Shown here: positions 6,224 through 13,114 of the stretch, in pieces
Layout of the letters: every line of letters starts with the position of its first letter
Position numbering within the stretch: the first letter of the stretch is position 1
DNA from: Methanobacterium sp.
GTDB lineage: Archaea > Methanobacteriota > Methanobacteria > Methanobacteriales > Methanobacteriaceae
Assembly: GCA_003151535.1 (NCBI GenBank)
Contig: PLXT01000108.1
Coordinates: 20,376 to 33,489 of the forward strand
DNA length: 13,114 nt
Reading direction: 5' to 3'
The notes under the pieces: generated by a model
Told to the model about the DNA's origin: nothing
Databases searched by the model: none
What the model saw: only the letters and a program-made list of their open reading frames with translations
Translations under genes and position numbers: made by a program

Positions 6224-6249
6224 TTACGTAAGTAAGTTACGTATGTAAG
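6224..6249 (+). repeat. 13-bp tandem repeat with internal dyad upstream of the PUA gene
   Basis: Two adjacent 13-mers, TTACGTAAGTAAG (6224-6236) and TTACGTATGTAAG (6237-6249), differ at one base. The same stretch holds a perfect 7-bp inverted repeat, TACGTAA (6225-6231) and TTACGTA (6237-6243), with a 5-base loop GTAAG. The second copy runs into the AAGGTG ribosome binding site (6247-6252). It could be a DNA operator or an RNA hairpin in the leader. Confidence 0.7.
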
Positions 6250-6262
6250 GTGTGTTGTAAAA

Positions 6263-6739
6263 TTGAAGATACGTAAAAGATATCATCTTAAAAAGAAAAT
6301 GCTCAAAGACGTGGAAACGAAACTTGGTGATTACTCAACAATTCTGAAACCAAATAGTAAAGTTGAACTAATTGAAACAGATTCGGAAGATATAATACTA
6401 ATAGATGGTACCCCTATGATTATGTGGATAGATGGAGAACCGTTTCCAACAATTAAAGGTGCTCTAGAATTAGATATCCAATCAAGATATGTTGTGGTAG
6501 ATATGGGTGCAGTTAAATTTGTTATTAAAGGTGCAGACATAATGTCCCCAGGTATCACAGATGCAGATCCAAATATAAAAGAAGGAGATCTAGTGATTAT
6601 AATCGAAGAAAGCCATAGAAAACCTCTGGCAACAGGTAAAAGTCTTATATCTGGTCCTGAAATGGTCAAAAACCGTGAAGGTAAGGCTATAAAAACAATA
6701 CATCATATCGGGGATAAATTGTGGGATTTAACTATTTAA
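6263..6739 (+). CDS. PUA-domain RNA-binding protein, MCT-1/Tma20-like
   Basis: This 158-residue protein has a basic pre-PUA N-terminal domain (MKIRKRYHLKKK and following, about 1-70) and a C-terminal PUA domain (about 75-152). The PUA core is VIKGADIMSPGITDADPNIK followed by GDLVII. The ending (IHHIGDKLWDL) matches the characteristic C-terminus of eukaryotic MCT-1, which with DENR acts in translation re-initiation and 40S recycling. The archaeal homologue is presumed to bind tRNA, rRNA or the small subunit, without a settled role. The start is TTG, with AAGGTG (6247-6252) 10 bases upstream; no ATG fits better. It is divergent from the Sm gene and lies 56 bases ahead of arfB, reinforcing an RNA/translation neighbourhood. 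Confidence 0.88.
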   Translation: MKIRKRYHLKKKMLKDVETKLGDYSTILKPNSKVELIETDSEDIILIDGTPMIMWIDGEPFPTIKGALELDIQSRYVVVDMGAVKFVIKGADIMSPGITDADPNIKEGDLVIIIEESHRKPLATGKSLISGPEMVKNREGKAIKTIHHIGDKLWDLTI

Positions 6740-6740
6740 T

Positions 6741-6788
6741 CCCTCAATTCATTATAATGGAATTCAAAATTTAAATTAAGAATTGAGG
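6741..6788 (+). promoter_or_regulatory. arfB upstream region: palindromic TATA box and an inverted repeat covering the ribosome binding site
   Basis: CATTATAATG (6750-6759) is a perfect 10-bp palindrome and a plausible TATA box for arfB, predicting a start near 6780. A perfect 9-bp inverted repeat, CCTCAATTC (6742-6750) and GAATTGAGG (6780-6788), encloses it. The right arm contains the GAGG of the arfB ribosome binding site GAGGTG (6785-6790). In readthrough RNA from the PUA gene the arms could pair and hide that site; RNA from the local promoter would lack the left arm. Confidence 0.5.
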
Positions 6789-6795
6789 TGTTTAA

Positions 6796-7494
6796 ATGGT
6801 AGTATTGAGATATGATTCAGGGAATGTAATATCATCTAAAGTACATGGTATAGGCATTTTAGCAATTGGATCCCACCTTGAAAATCATGGTGCCGCCCTT
6901 CCAATAGATACAGATTCTAAAATTGCTGCATATATTGGACTTCAAGCATCATTAATTACTGGAGCAAAATTTCTTGGAGTTCTCTATGCTGCAACAGAGT
7001 ATCCGCATATAAATCATGGAGTGCACCTTAAACCAGAAGACTTAGTTAATAAACAATTAATACCAACACTAAAATCAGCAAAAAAATGTTTAAATTTAGA
7101 CACCATAGTTCTTGTAAATGGTCATGGTGGTAACTTACCAATTAAAGATTATCTAAATGATATTAATGAAAAAACAGGGCTTAACATTGTTTTTAATAAT
7201 AAGATAGTGGAAATTGAAGGGCCACATGCAGGAACAGGTGAAATATCAATAGGAGCGTTATTAGGATTTTTAGATGTGTCTAAAATTAAGGAACACTGCG
7301 ACTTTGATAAGTATCCCGAGGTGGGAATGGTTGGTTTTAAAAAAGCGAGAGAAACTGACATAGGAATCGAAAAGGGTGCACGAGAAATTGAACAATTGGG
7401 AGTTAGAGTAGATATGAACCTTGGTGAATCACTCCTTGAGGCAGCGATAGTCGATGTGATAAACGATGTAAAAAAAATTGTGGATAAATATTAA
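6796..7494 (+). CDS. arfB: FAPy 5'-monophosphate deformylase (ArfB), creatininase family
   Basis: This 232-residue metal-dependent amidohydrolase is of the creatininase fold. In archaea ArfB removes the formyl group from 2-amino-5-formylamino-6-ribosylaminopyrimidinone 5'-phosphate, made from GTP by ArfA, early in riboflavin and coenzyme F420 synthesis. Candidate metal ligands are Glu29 and His31 (GSHLENHG), Asp40 (LPIDTDSK), His110 (NGHGGN) and Glu149 (GTGEIS). The length and the absence of extra domains fit ArfB rather than the longer bacterial creatininases. ATG is preceded by GAGGTG 5 bases upstream. It follows the PUA gene closely but may have its own promoter. Its stop overlaps the convergent helicase stop. 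A different creatininase-family function cannot be fully excluded. Confidence 0.88.
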   Translation: MVVLRYDSGNVISSKVHGIGILAIGSHLENHGAALPIDTDSKIAAYIGLQASLITGAKFLGVLYAATEYPHINHGVHLKPEDLVNKQLIPTLKSAKKCLNLDTIVLVNGHGGNLPIKDYLNDINEKTGLNIVFNNKIVEIEGPHAGTGEISIGALLGFLDVSKIKEHCDFDKYPEVGMVGFKKARETDIGIEKGAREIEQLGVRVDMNLGESLLEAAIVDVINDVKKIVDKY

Positions 7495-9995
7495 TTTTCT
7501 ATCTTTTTAATCAACCTAGTACATTCATTAACTATTTGAACCCTGTTAAAAGCGTCAGCAATTCTTCTAACTGCTTCAATTACCCTTATTAATGAATCAA
7601 GCCATGAAAAAATGTCTCCCGCATAGGCATGTATACCATAATCCTTTAAGAGTTTTTTACTAATGTCTGCTGGGTCGTACTTTAACATTCTGTACTTTAA
7701 CATTTTCCTTGAAAGTTCCATCTGGAAACAATCACAAAATGGCCTGTCTTTACACCTACACGATAAAAATTCAATCTGAAGATTTATTAGTAGTTCCTGG
7801 AATTTAGGTTCAAGCTTTGATATGGCATCGGCTGAACTCAAAATATCAAGAGTGGAGTCTGCAAAGAGCCTTGATGAAATATTAGCCCTTAATGCTCGTG
7901 CAAGTTTTTGACTGATCCTGGTTGATAGATAAGCATTTTCAAAGGGTTTTAAACCTACTGCAATATCAAGTGGTTCCAAGGGCTTTTTGTTGATTATACC
8001 TGTTTTAATGTGGTTAGCATCCTCATAGTTTAAAAATGACATCGAGACAGCACGCCCATAATGAGTTGGTGATAGTTTACCCTTCATCTCGACTGCAAAA
8101 CCATAATCAAGTATGAGGTTACATGCCATGTTAATGTTCATGGGAATATCTTCAGTTGCGTAGACATTTTTAAGTTCACTAACATTATTGGCTGTTCCAG
8201 CACATAGATCTGAAAGTACTTGTTCAACCACTGCGTCTTCGGTGTAGTGTACATTGATGGGTTCCACATCACTTTCTAATAGTGCAACTGCACGCATATC
8301 TTCTGTTATGTCATCGTATTTCAATCCTACCTCTGGTATTAAGTATACCTTGCCCATATCATGGTAAGATGGTCTTCCAGCCCTTCCAAGCATTTGGGAA
8401 AACTCGTTGGGTGTTAACCATTTGTTCCCCATTGTAAGAGTTTCGAATATAACTTGAGAAGCTGGAAAATCAACTCCGGCAGCAAGTGCTGCAGTTGTTA
8501 CTACAGTGGACATTTCCTGTTTTAAGAAATCCTTTTCTATTTTACTTTTTTTAGCATAAGAAAGTCCCGCGTGATAGGCCGCAGCATTTACACCTCTCTT
8601 AATTAGATAATCTGCTATTGAATGGGTTTTTCTCCGGGAATTTGTGAATATTATAGTCTGGCCTTTAAATCCCTTGGCAGACACATTCTTGTACTCCTGT
8701 TTTGCAAGTCTTTGCATAAGATCCTCTTTGTCATGTTCAGACCTTGCAAATATAAGATGTCTCTCCAATGGAACCGGGCGCTTGTCATACTCTACTAGTT
8801 TCATCTTGAACTTATCAGCTATTTCACGAGGATTTTTAATAGTAGCAGATAAACCTATAACTTGTAGATCAGGAAATAAAGTTTGTAATCTACGTATTAA
8901 TCCCTTCAGACGTGGGCCCCTTTCATCGTCATCAAGCATATGAATTTCATCAACAACTACTGTACCGAGTTTTCCAAGTTCAGATGAGTTACCAGAACGT
9001 AAAAGGAAATCAAGACCTTCATAGGTTCCAACTACTATTTCCGCATCCCTCACACGTTCATCGTGTATTGAAAGTTCCTCTTTTGCATTTATCCTACTCA
9101 TTCCCACACGTATTGAAACTTTAAGTCCAAGTTTTTTGTACTTCTTTTTAAAGTCTCTGTGCTTCTGGTTGGCAAGTGCAACTAATGGTGTTAGAAATAT
9201 GAATTTTTCACCCTTCATTGCTCCTGGAACTCCTGCAAGTTCGCCTATGAGAGTTTTACCACTGGCTGTAGCTGATACAACCAGGAGATTTTGACCTTCA
9301 AGAAGTCCTTCATCGAGTGTAAGAGCTTGTACTGGCAGTAAATGTTTTCCATGGCCCTTTAATATTTTTTTTAACTCGGATGGAATTTTTAGGTCGTCCA
9401 TACTCACTTTGACTTCTTGATCTTTACCTGTACCTATCTTGTCGTATAATGTTAAGTTAGGATTTTTCACGGGATTGAATCTTGGATCAAACATACTCAA
9501 AACTAGTTTCAAGTCTCCTGTTTTGTCTAGTATTCTTTTGAAGTTTTCAAATGTGCTCATGTCAAATGATCGTGCCTTTAATTCTCGTTTTATCTCTTCT
9601 TCTGCACATTTTCGACAGATATATTCATTATGATAGAGGTAAGAAGAATCTCTACGGATTAAGGTTATAAAACCTTCAAAAGTGCAGTGTCTACACATAA
9701 GTGTTCTTTTAAAGGGTATGTCCAAAGAATTTAACATTTCTTCGGTCTCAATGTCTTCACCTATGAGATATACGTTCTGTTTTCGTAATATTTTAATGGC
9801 TTCGCTCGGAGGTAAAAGGCTCTCATTTTCTGGATCCTTTTTAACTATGAATTTATATGGTCTTACTTTATCCCCTGTCCTTTTCAGTTTCAGGTAACCA
9901 TAAAATAAAGGCTGTCTCCGAGTATTGACTGCACCCTTGGCGCTGCCAATTGGAAACATTTCCAATATTTTTTTATTTTTCCTTAAAATTATCAT
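7491..9995 (-). CDS. Archaeal Ski2-like superfamily 2 helicase (ASH-Ski2-type)
   Basis: This 834-residue protein has a Ski2-type ATPase core: Walker A ATASGKT (242-248), DEIH box (349-352), SAT (383-385), IIFTNSRRKT in the second RecA domain (about 448-457) and QMLGRAGRP (534-542). An N-terminal extension of about 200 residues holds a zinc-finger-like CRHC (Cys101, Cys104) and CRKC (Cys127, Cys130). After the helicase core are winged-helix and ratchet-like helical segments, then a cysteine cluster (Cys746, 748, 754, 756). This architecture fits the archaeal ASH-Ski2 group, reported to associate with aRNase J in RNA decay, rather than the DNA helicase Hel308. ATG lacks a strong ribosome binding site; a second ATG at residue 13 is possible. 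It is probably transcribed alone, 97 bases after the acyl-CoA synthetase stop. Confidence 0.88.
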   Translation of the reverse strand: MIILRKNKKILEMFPIGSAKGAVNTRRQPLFYGYLKLKRTGDKVRPYKFIVKKDPENESLLPPSEAIKILRKQNVYLIGEDIETEEMLNSLDIPFKRTLMCRHCTFEGFITLIRRDSSYLYHNEYICRKCAEEEIKRELKARSFDMSTFENFKRILDKTGDLKLVLSMFDPRFNPVKNPNLTLYDKIGTGKDQEVKVSMDDLKIPSELKKILKGHGKHLLPVQALTLDEGLLEGQNLLVVSATASGKTLIGELAGVPGAMKGEKFIFLTPLVALANQKHRDFKKKYKKLGLKVSIRVGMSRINAKEELSIHDERVRDAEIVVGTYEGLDFLLRSGNSSELGKLGTVVVDEIHMLDDDERGPRLKGLIRRLQTLFPDLQVIGLSATIKNPREIADKFKMKLVEYDKRPVPLERHLIFARSEHDKEDLMQRLAKQEYKNVSAKGFKGQTIIFTNSRRKTHSIADYLIKRGVNAAAYHAGLSYAKKSKIEKDFLKQEMSTVVTTAALAAGVDFPASQVIFETLTMGNKWLTPNEFSQMLGRAGRPSYHDMGKVYLIPEVGLKYDDITEDMRAVALLESDVEPINVHYTEDAVVEQVLSDLCAGTANNVSELKNVYATEDIPMNINMACNLILDYGFAVEMKGKLSPTHYGRAVSMSFLNYEDANHIKTGIINKKPLEPLDIAVGLKPFENAYLSTRISQKLARALRANISSRLFADSTLDILSSADAISKLEPKFQELLINLQIEFLSCRCKDRPFCDCFQMELSRKMLKYRMLKYDPADISKKLLKDYGIHAYAGDIFSWLDSLIRVIEAVRRIADAFNRVQIVNECTRLIKKIEN

Positions 9996-10054
9996 TTTTC
10001 TTGATTTGCTAAAATTAATTCCTAATTCACAGTGTCAGTTCATGGGATTTGCAT

Positions 10055-10062
10055 AAAAAAAA
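10055..10062 (-). terminator. T8 terminator after the acyl-CoA synthetase gene
   Basis: The minus strand has T8 about 30 bases beyond the synthetase stop codon, without a strong hairpin, in keeping with archaeal oligo-T termination. The following TATGCAAAT could also contribute to the helicase promoter. Confidence 0.5.
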
Positions 10063-10092
10063 TAGAGAATTCGAGACATACACGGTTTAAAA

Positions 10093-11745
10093 TTAAATAT
10101 CTTCTTCTGATTCTTTAGTCAAGATTTCAACTGCCTGATCCCTCAGTTTAAATTTCATAATTTTACCGCTTGCAGTTAGTGGGAACTCTTGAACGAAGAA
10201 GATATGTTTGGGCACTTTGTAACGTGCTATTTTATGTGATGCATAATCTCTAATATCCTCTGAAGTCAACTGTGATCCTTCTTCTTTTATTATGAATGCT
10301 CCAATTATTTCCCCATATTTTTTATCTGGTATTCCAACGACCTGTACATCCATAATACCGTCTATGGTGTGAATGAATTCCTCTATTTCCCTAGGGTAAA
10401 TATTCTCCCCACCCCTTATGATCATGTCTTTGATACGACCCACAATTGAGTAATATCCTTCTTCATCACAAGTGGCCAGATCTCCGCTGTGAAGCCATCT
10501 ATCTTCATCTATAACTTCTTTGGTTTTTTCAGGCATTTTATAATATCCCTTCATGACATTGTAACCTTTACAGCATATTTCACCAGTCTGATTGGTTCCG
10601 AGAGTTTCACCTGTTTCAGGGTCCACAATTTTAACCTCACAATTTGGAAGGGGTTTTCCCACGGTTTCAACACGCTTTTCAAGTGGATCATCAACACTGG
10701 TCTGTGTGAATCCTGGTGAACCTTCTGTAAGTCCGTAAACGCTGGTTATTTCTGTCATGTGCATGTCCTTAACAACTTTTTTCATTGCCTCGATTGGACA
10801 CGGTGAACCCGCCATTATACCAGTACGAAGGGATGATAAATCAAATATATCAAACATTGGGTGGCTGAATTCTGCAATGAACATGGTTGGAACTCCGTAC
10901 AATGCTGTACATTTCTCCTTTTGTACAGCACCAAGCACCATCAACGGGTCGAAAAGTTCTATCATTACCATTGTGGCCCCATGGGTTATTATGGCCATAA
11001 CTGCCAACACAATACCGAAACAATGGAATAATGGAACAGTGATACATAATCTATCCTCTTCAGTGAATTTTTGCCTTTCACCTATATAATAACCGTTGTT
11101 GAGGATATTTCTATGGGTGAGCATCACTCCCTTTGGAAATCCTGTTGTTCCACTGGTGTACTGCATATTAACAACATCACGATTACTAAGAGTCTTTTTA
11201 ACGGTTAAAAGATCTTCATCATCACTGTGTTTACCCAAAAGCATCAATTCATTGGTATTGTACATTCCCCTGTGCTTTTCCTGTCCAATATAAATGACAT
11301 GTTCTAAAAATGGAAACTCCTCACTTTTTAAACAACCCCTTTCTTGGGTTTTTAGCTCAGGAACCAATTCATATATAATATCAATGTAATCAACATCCTG
11401 ATAACCATCAATAATCGCAAGTGTCTTCATATCGGACTGTTTAAGCACATATTCTAATTCATGACCCTTGTATGCAGTATTTACTGTCACAAGTACAGCT
11501 CCAATTTTAGCTGTTGCAAACATGAAAGTGAGCCAATCTGGTACATTTTTAGCCCATATTCCTACATGATCTCCTTTACCAATACCTAAGGTTAGAAGTC
11601 CTTTTGCGAGCATGTTAACGCGTACATCAAAATCTTTATAAGTAAACCTAAGGTTTCTGTCAGGATAAACCATAAAATCCCTTTCAGGATATTTTTCAAC
11701 CTGTTTCTCTAGGAAATCTCCTAGGGTATCTTCAGTAAAAAGCAT
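10093..11745 (-). CDS. AMP-forming acyl-CoA synthetase (medium/long-chain type)
   Basis: This ANL-superfamily enzyme activates a carboxylic acid with ATP to an acyl-adenylate and then to acyl-CoA. In the frame numbered from the ATG at 11763, the P-loop is YTSGTTGFPKG (202-212), the adenine motif is YGLTEGSP (343-350), the ribose Asp is in HSGD (428), and the hinge is GRIKDMIIRGGENIYPREIE (442-461). The catalytic Lys534 is in LTASGKIMK. The sequence resembles FadD/medium-chain synthetases rather than acetyl-CoA synthetase. I choose the ATG at 11745 (550 residues, starting MLFTEDTLG), because GGGGTGGG precedes it by 3-4 bases while the ATG 18 bases earlier has no ribosome binding site. It lies 85 bases behind the thioesterase gene. 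The true substrate, such as branched-chain or aromatic acids, cannot be read from the sequence. Confidence 0.92.
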   Translation of the reverse strand: MLFTEDTLGDFLEKQVEKYPERDFMVYPDRNLRFTYKDFDVRVNMLAKGLLTLGIGKGDHVGIWAKNVPDWLTFMFATAKIGAVLVTVNTAYKGHELEYVLKQSDMKTLAIIDGYQDVDYIDIIYELVPELKTQERGCLKSEEFPFLEHVIYIGQEKHRGMYNTNELMLLGKHSDDEDLLTVKKTLSNRDVVNMQYTSGTTGFPKGVMLTHRNILNNGYYIGERQKFTEEDRLCITVPLFHCFGIVLAVMAIITHGATMVMIELFDPLMVLGAVQKEKCTALYGVPTMFIAEFSHPMFDIFDLSSLRTGIMAGSPCPIEAMKKVVKDMHMTEITSVYGLTEGSPGFTQTSVDDPLEKRVETVGKPLPNCEVKIVDPETGETLGTNQTGEICCKGYNVMKGYYKMPEKTKEVIDEDRWLHSGDLATCDEEGYYSIVGRIKDMIIRGGENIYPREIEEFIHTIDGIMDVQVVGIPDKKYGEIIGAFIIKEEGSQLTSEDIRDYASHKIARYKVPKHIFFVQEFPLTASGKIMKFKLRDQAVEILTKESEEDI

Positions 11746-11794
11746 TTTCCCACCCCAAATCATCTTTTACGAGTTATTTATCGGCATATGTAGA

Positions 11795-11808
11795 TTTAAA
11801 ATATTTTA
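11795..11808 (-). promoter_or_regulatory. Possible promoter of the acyl-CoA synthetase gene
   Basis: A 12-bp perfect palindrome TAAAATATTTTA (11797-11808) followed on the minus strand by AATC forms an AT-rich, TATA-like element. It predicts a transcript start near 11773 and a leader of about 28 bases to the ATG at 11745. The synthetase could equally be read through from the thioesterase, since no clear terminator separates them. Confidence 0.35.
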
Positions 11809-11830
11809 TGATTGATTATTATTTCTTTAA

Positions 11831-12232
11831 TCATTCAGAAATTATATGTTCTATCAACTGCTCTTTAATAGAGTCAGGTATTGGTATACTCTTTTTTTCT
11901 ATAAAATCAAAGTGTACTACAACTGCTTTTCCTTTAACTGCTCGTTTTCCATTTTGCCAAGCTTCATGACCCATGGTAAATGAGCTGTTTCCAATTTTTT
12001 CAATAAATGTTCTTATCTCAACGTCTTCTCCATAATACATTTCGCTTAGGAAATCGAATTCTGTTCTCACCATTATGAGCTTCCAGTTTTCATATTTAAG
12101 ATCAAGATCAGGAGTGAACATTCTAAATATTGGATTTCTGGCTTGTTCAAACCACACTGCAAGTACTGTATTGTTGACATGGCGAAGTCCATCAATATCG
12201 CCGAACCTTGGAGTTACAACTGTTTTATACAT
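11831..12232 (-). CDS. Hotdog-fold acyl-CoA thioesterase (4HBT, FadM/YbgC-like)
   Basis: This 133-residue single hotdog domain probably hydrolyses acyl-CoA thioesters as an oligomer in the cytoplasm. The family signature is at residues 9-31: RFGDIDGLRHVNN then WFEQAR. Asp14 (or Asp12) is the candidate catalytic aspartate and HVNN (18-21) is the active-site turn. The usual Gly before His is replaced by Arg17. The central strands (VRTEFDFLSEMYYGEDVEIRTFIEKIG) are typical of the fold. ATG is preceded by AGAGGA at a spacing of 5-6 bases. It lies between an XRE-cupin regulator and an acyl-CoA synthetase on the same strand, indicating a shared role in acyl-CoA turnover. The acyl group is unknown; 4-hydroxybenzoyl-CoA specificity should not be assumed from the family name. 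Confidence 0.88.
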   Translation of the reverse strand: MYKTVVTPRFGDIDGLRHVNNTVLAVWFEQARNPIFRMFTPDLDLKYENWKLIMVRTEFDFLSEMYYGEDVEIRTFIEKIGNSSFTMGHEAWQNGKRAVKGKAVVVHFDFIEKKSIPIPDSIKEQLIEHIISE

Positions 12233-12317
12233 TTAATTCCTCTTTAAATCATAATTTAATAGTTATTTCGAACTTGAAAATTTTGTTTAATCATCCATTT
12301 TGAAACTTTTTTCTAAT

Positions 12318-12325
12318 AAAAAAAA
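12318..12325 (-). terminator. T8 terminator immediately after the XRE-cupin gene
   Basis: On the minus strand T8 begins one base after the XRE-cupin stop codon, a typical archaeal oligo-T signal. It suggests that at least part of the regulator mRNA ends before the thioesterase gene. Confidence 0.5.
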
Positions 12326-12326
12326 T

Positions 12327-12902
12327 TTATTCAGATGGCGTGTATATTACAGCCAGTATTTTGGCTTCATCATTATGAGCATGGAGTTCATGAGGAACAA
12401 CAGAATCATAGTAGATACTATCTCCTTCAGATACTAGATAAGTTTCTTTACCATAAAGAACTTCTATTTCACCTTTCATAACAAATATGAACTCTTCACC
12501 TTCGTGGGATGAAAGTTCATAATCCTTGGTAATTGGAGGGTGTACATCGATTAAGAATGGTTCCATGTGTCGATCGGACTTACCAGATGCAAGTGAATAG
12601 AATTCCAATTTACTGTCATTAAGATTATTATTTTTACCCGAAAACCTGATTACATTTTCAGATTTACCTGATTTTATTAATACCGGTCCTGTTTGAGGTG
12701 CATCGTCTAAAAAAGTACCAAGACGAACATTTAAAGCTTTTGCAATCTTTAAAAGTGGCGATAATGAAGGGATGAGTGCTCCGCTTTCAAGTCGTTCAAT
12801 GAGTTCAACACTTAGATTACTTTCGCTTGCAAGTTCTTCTATAGAAATTTTTTTAATCTCTCTTAATTGACGTATTTTTTCCCCAACTTGAATTTCTGAC
12901 AT
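12327..12902 (-). CDS. XRE-family transcriptional regulator with C-terminal cupin domain
   Basis: This is a 191-residue two-domain regulator. Residues about 6-62 are an HTH_3 domain (IRQLREIKKISIEELASESN, then LSVELIERLESGALIPSLSPLLKIAKAL), the DNA-binding part. Residues about 113-187 form a cupin beta-barrel with motif 1 HEGEEFIFVMKGEIEV (133-148) and motif 2 GDSIYYDSVVPHELHAH (160-176), where His133, Glu137 and His171 could bind metal or ligand. XRE-cupin proteins usually regulate neighbouring metabolic genes in response to a small molecule. Here the neighbours downstream are a thioesterase and an acyl-CoA synthetase, so an acyl-CoA or carboxylate effector is a reasonable guess. ATG is preceded by AAGGTGAT at a close spacing, and a TATA box lies about 30 bases further up. 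Autoregulation is possible. Confidence 0.93.
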   Translation of the reverse strand: MSEIQVGEKIRQLREIKKISIEELASESNLSVELIERLESGALIPSLSPLLKIAKALNVRLGTFLDDAPQTGPVLIKSGKSENVIRFSGKNNNLNDSKLEFYSLASGKSDRHMEPFLIDVHPPITKDYELSSHEGEEFIFVMKGEIEVLYGKETYLVSEGDSIYYDSVVPHELHAHNDEAKILAVIYTPSE

Positions 12903-13114
12903 TAAATCACCTTTTAAACGTCCATTTATTTATTATATAAATTATTTTTTTAAATTAACCATATCGCTAGACATAGTTCATTATTATCATATTAATCTTA
13001 TTTTTTCATTATCAGAGTATTAAATAGTTTATATTGTTATCATTCCAATCTCAAAGAAAAAAGAATATGATCTAATTAATATGGGAATTCTAAGTGTTAG
13101 TAAAATTGGTTGTT
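12903..13114. other. Promoter region of the XRE-cupin gene and open right end
   Basis: On the minus strand TTTATATAA (12933-12941) is a good TATA box for the XRE-cupin gene, with AAGGTGAT (12906-12913) just before its ATG. The rest is AT-rich. On the plus strand a TATA-like TTTATATTG (13029-13037) lies about 50 bases ahead of an ATG at 13081 that stays open for the last 11 codons (MGILSVSKIGC). This could be the start of a divergent gene, but there is no ribosome binding site and too little sequence to call it. Confidence 0.4.

Noticed and set aside
6331..6669. Minus-strand 112-codon frame opposite the PUA gene
   Set aside because: It is antisense to a clearly conserved PUA-domain gene and has no domain or ribosome binding site.
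7491..9995. DNA repair helicase Hel308
   Set aside because: The long N-terminal extension with a zinc-finger motif and the C-terminal cysteine cluster fit the ASH-Ski2-type architecture rather than Hel308.

Overview
The window looks like a piece of the core chromosome of a methanogenic archaeon, most likely order Methanobacteriales (Methanobacterium-like). The evidence is an AT-rich genome, archaeal TATA-type promoters, GGTGAT/GGAGG ribosome binding sites, frequent TTG and GTG starts, and gene content: a NifH-like subunit of the coenzyme F430 pathway, an archaeal Sm protein, ribosomal protein L37e, the archaeal FAPy deformylase ArfB and an archaeal Ski2-type helicase. I see no insertion sequence, phage gene, CRISPR array or RNA gene. 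The lineage is inferred from protein recognition, not from a database search.

Layout. Bases 1-5623 are all minus strand. A CBS-domain protein overlaps and precedes the NifH-like CfbC gene (163-1429). A gene-free stretch carrying degenerate about 20-bp tandem repeats follows (1430-1839). Next come a U32 'peptidase' family iron-sulfur protein (1840-3135), purF for de novo purine synthesis (3211-4611) and a Toprim/coiled-coil protein of unknown function (4733-5623). The Toprim gene abuts rpl37e (5624-5806), which follows the Sm-like gene (5865-6107), so lsm-rpl37e-toprim reads as one information-processing operon. Divergent from lsm on the plus strand are an MCT-1-like PUA-domain RNA-binding protein (6263-6739) and arfB (6796-7494). 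The arfB stop codon interlocks with the stop of a convergent 834-residue Ski2-like helicase (7491-9995, minus). The right end is a minus-strand lipid/acyl-CoA group: an XRE-cupin regulator (12327-12902), a hotdog thioesterase (11831-12232) and an AMP-forming acyl-CoA synthetase (10093-11745).

How the genes fit together. The middle (about 4.7-10 kb) is rich in RNA and translation functions: Sm, L37e, MCT-1-like PUA and Ski2 helicase. The uncharacterised Toprim protein sits inside that group and is the best candidate for something undescribed, possibly an RNA- or DNA-processing factor. The left end pairs an adenylate-sensor-type CBS protein with the ATP-dependent reductase of F430 synthesis. 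The right end pairs an acyl-CoA synthetase with a thioesterase beneath a small-ligand regulator, in an organism type not expected to grow on fatty acids. Most of the window is ordinary conserved chromosome; the findings are mainly regulatory structures and uncharacterised linkages.
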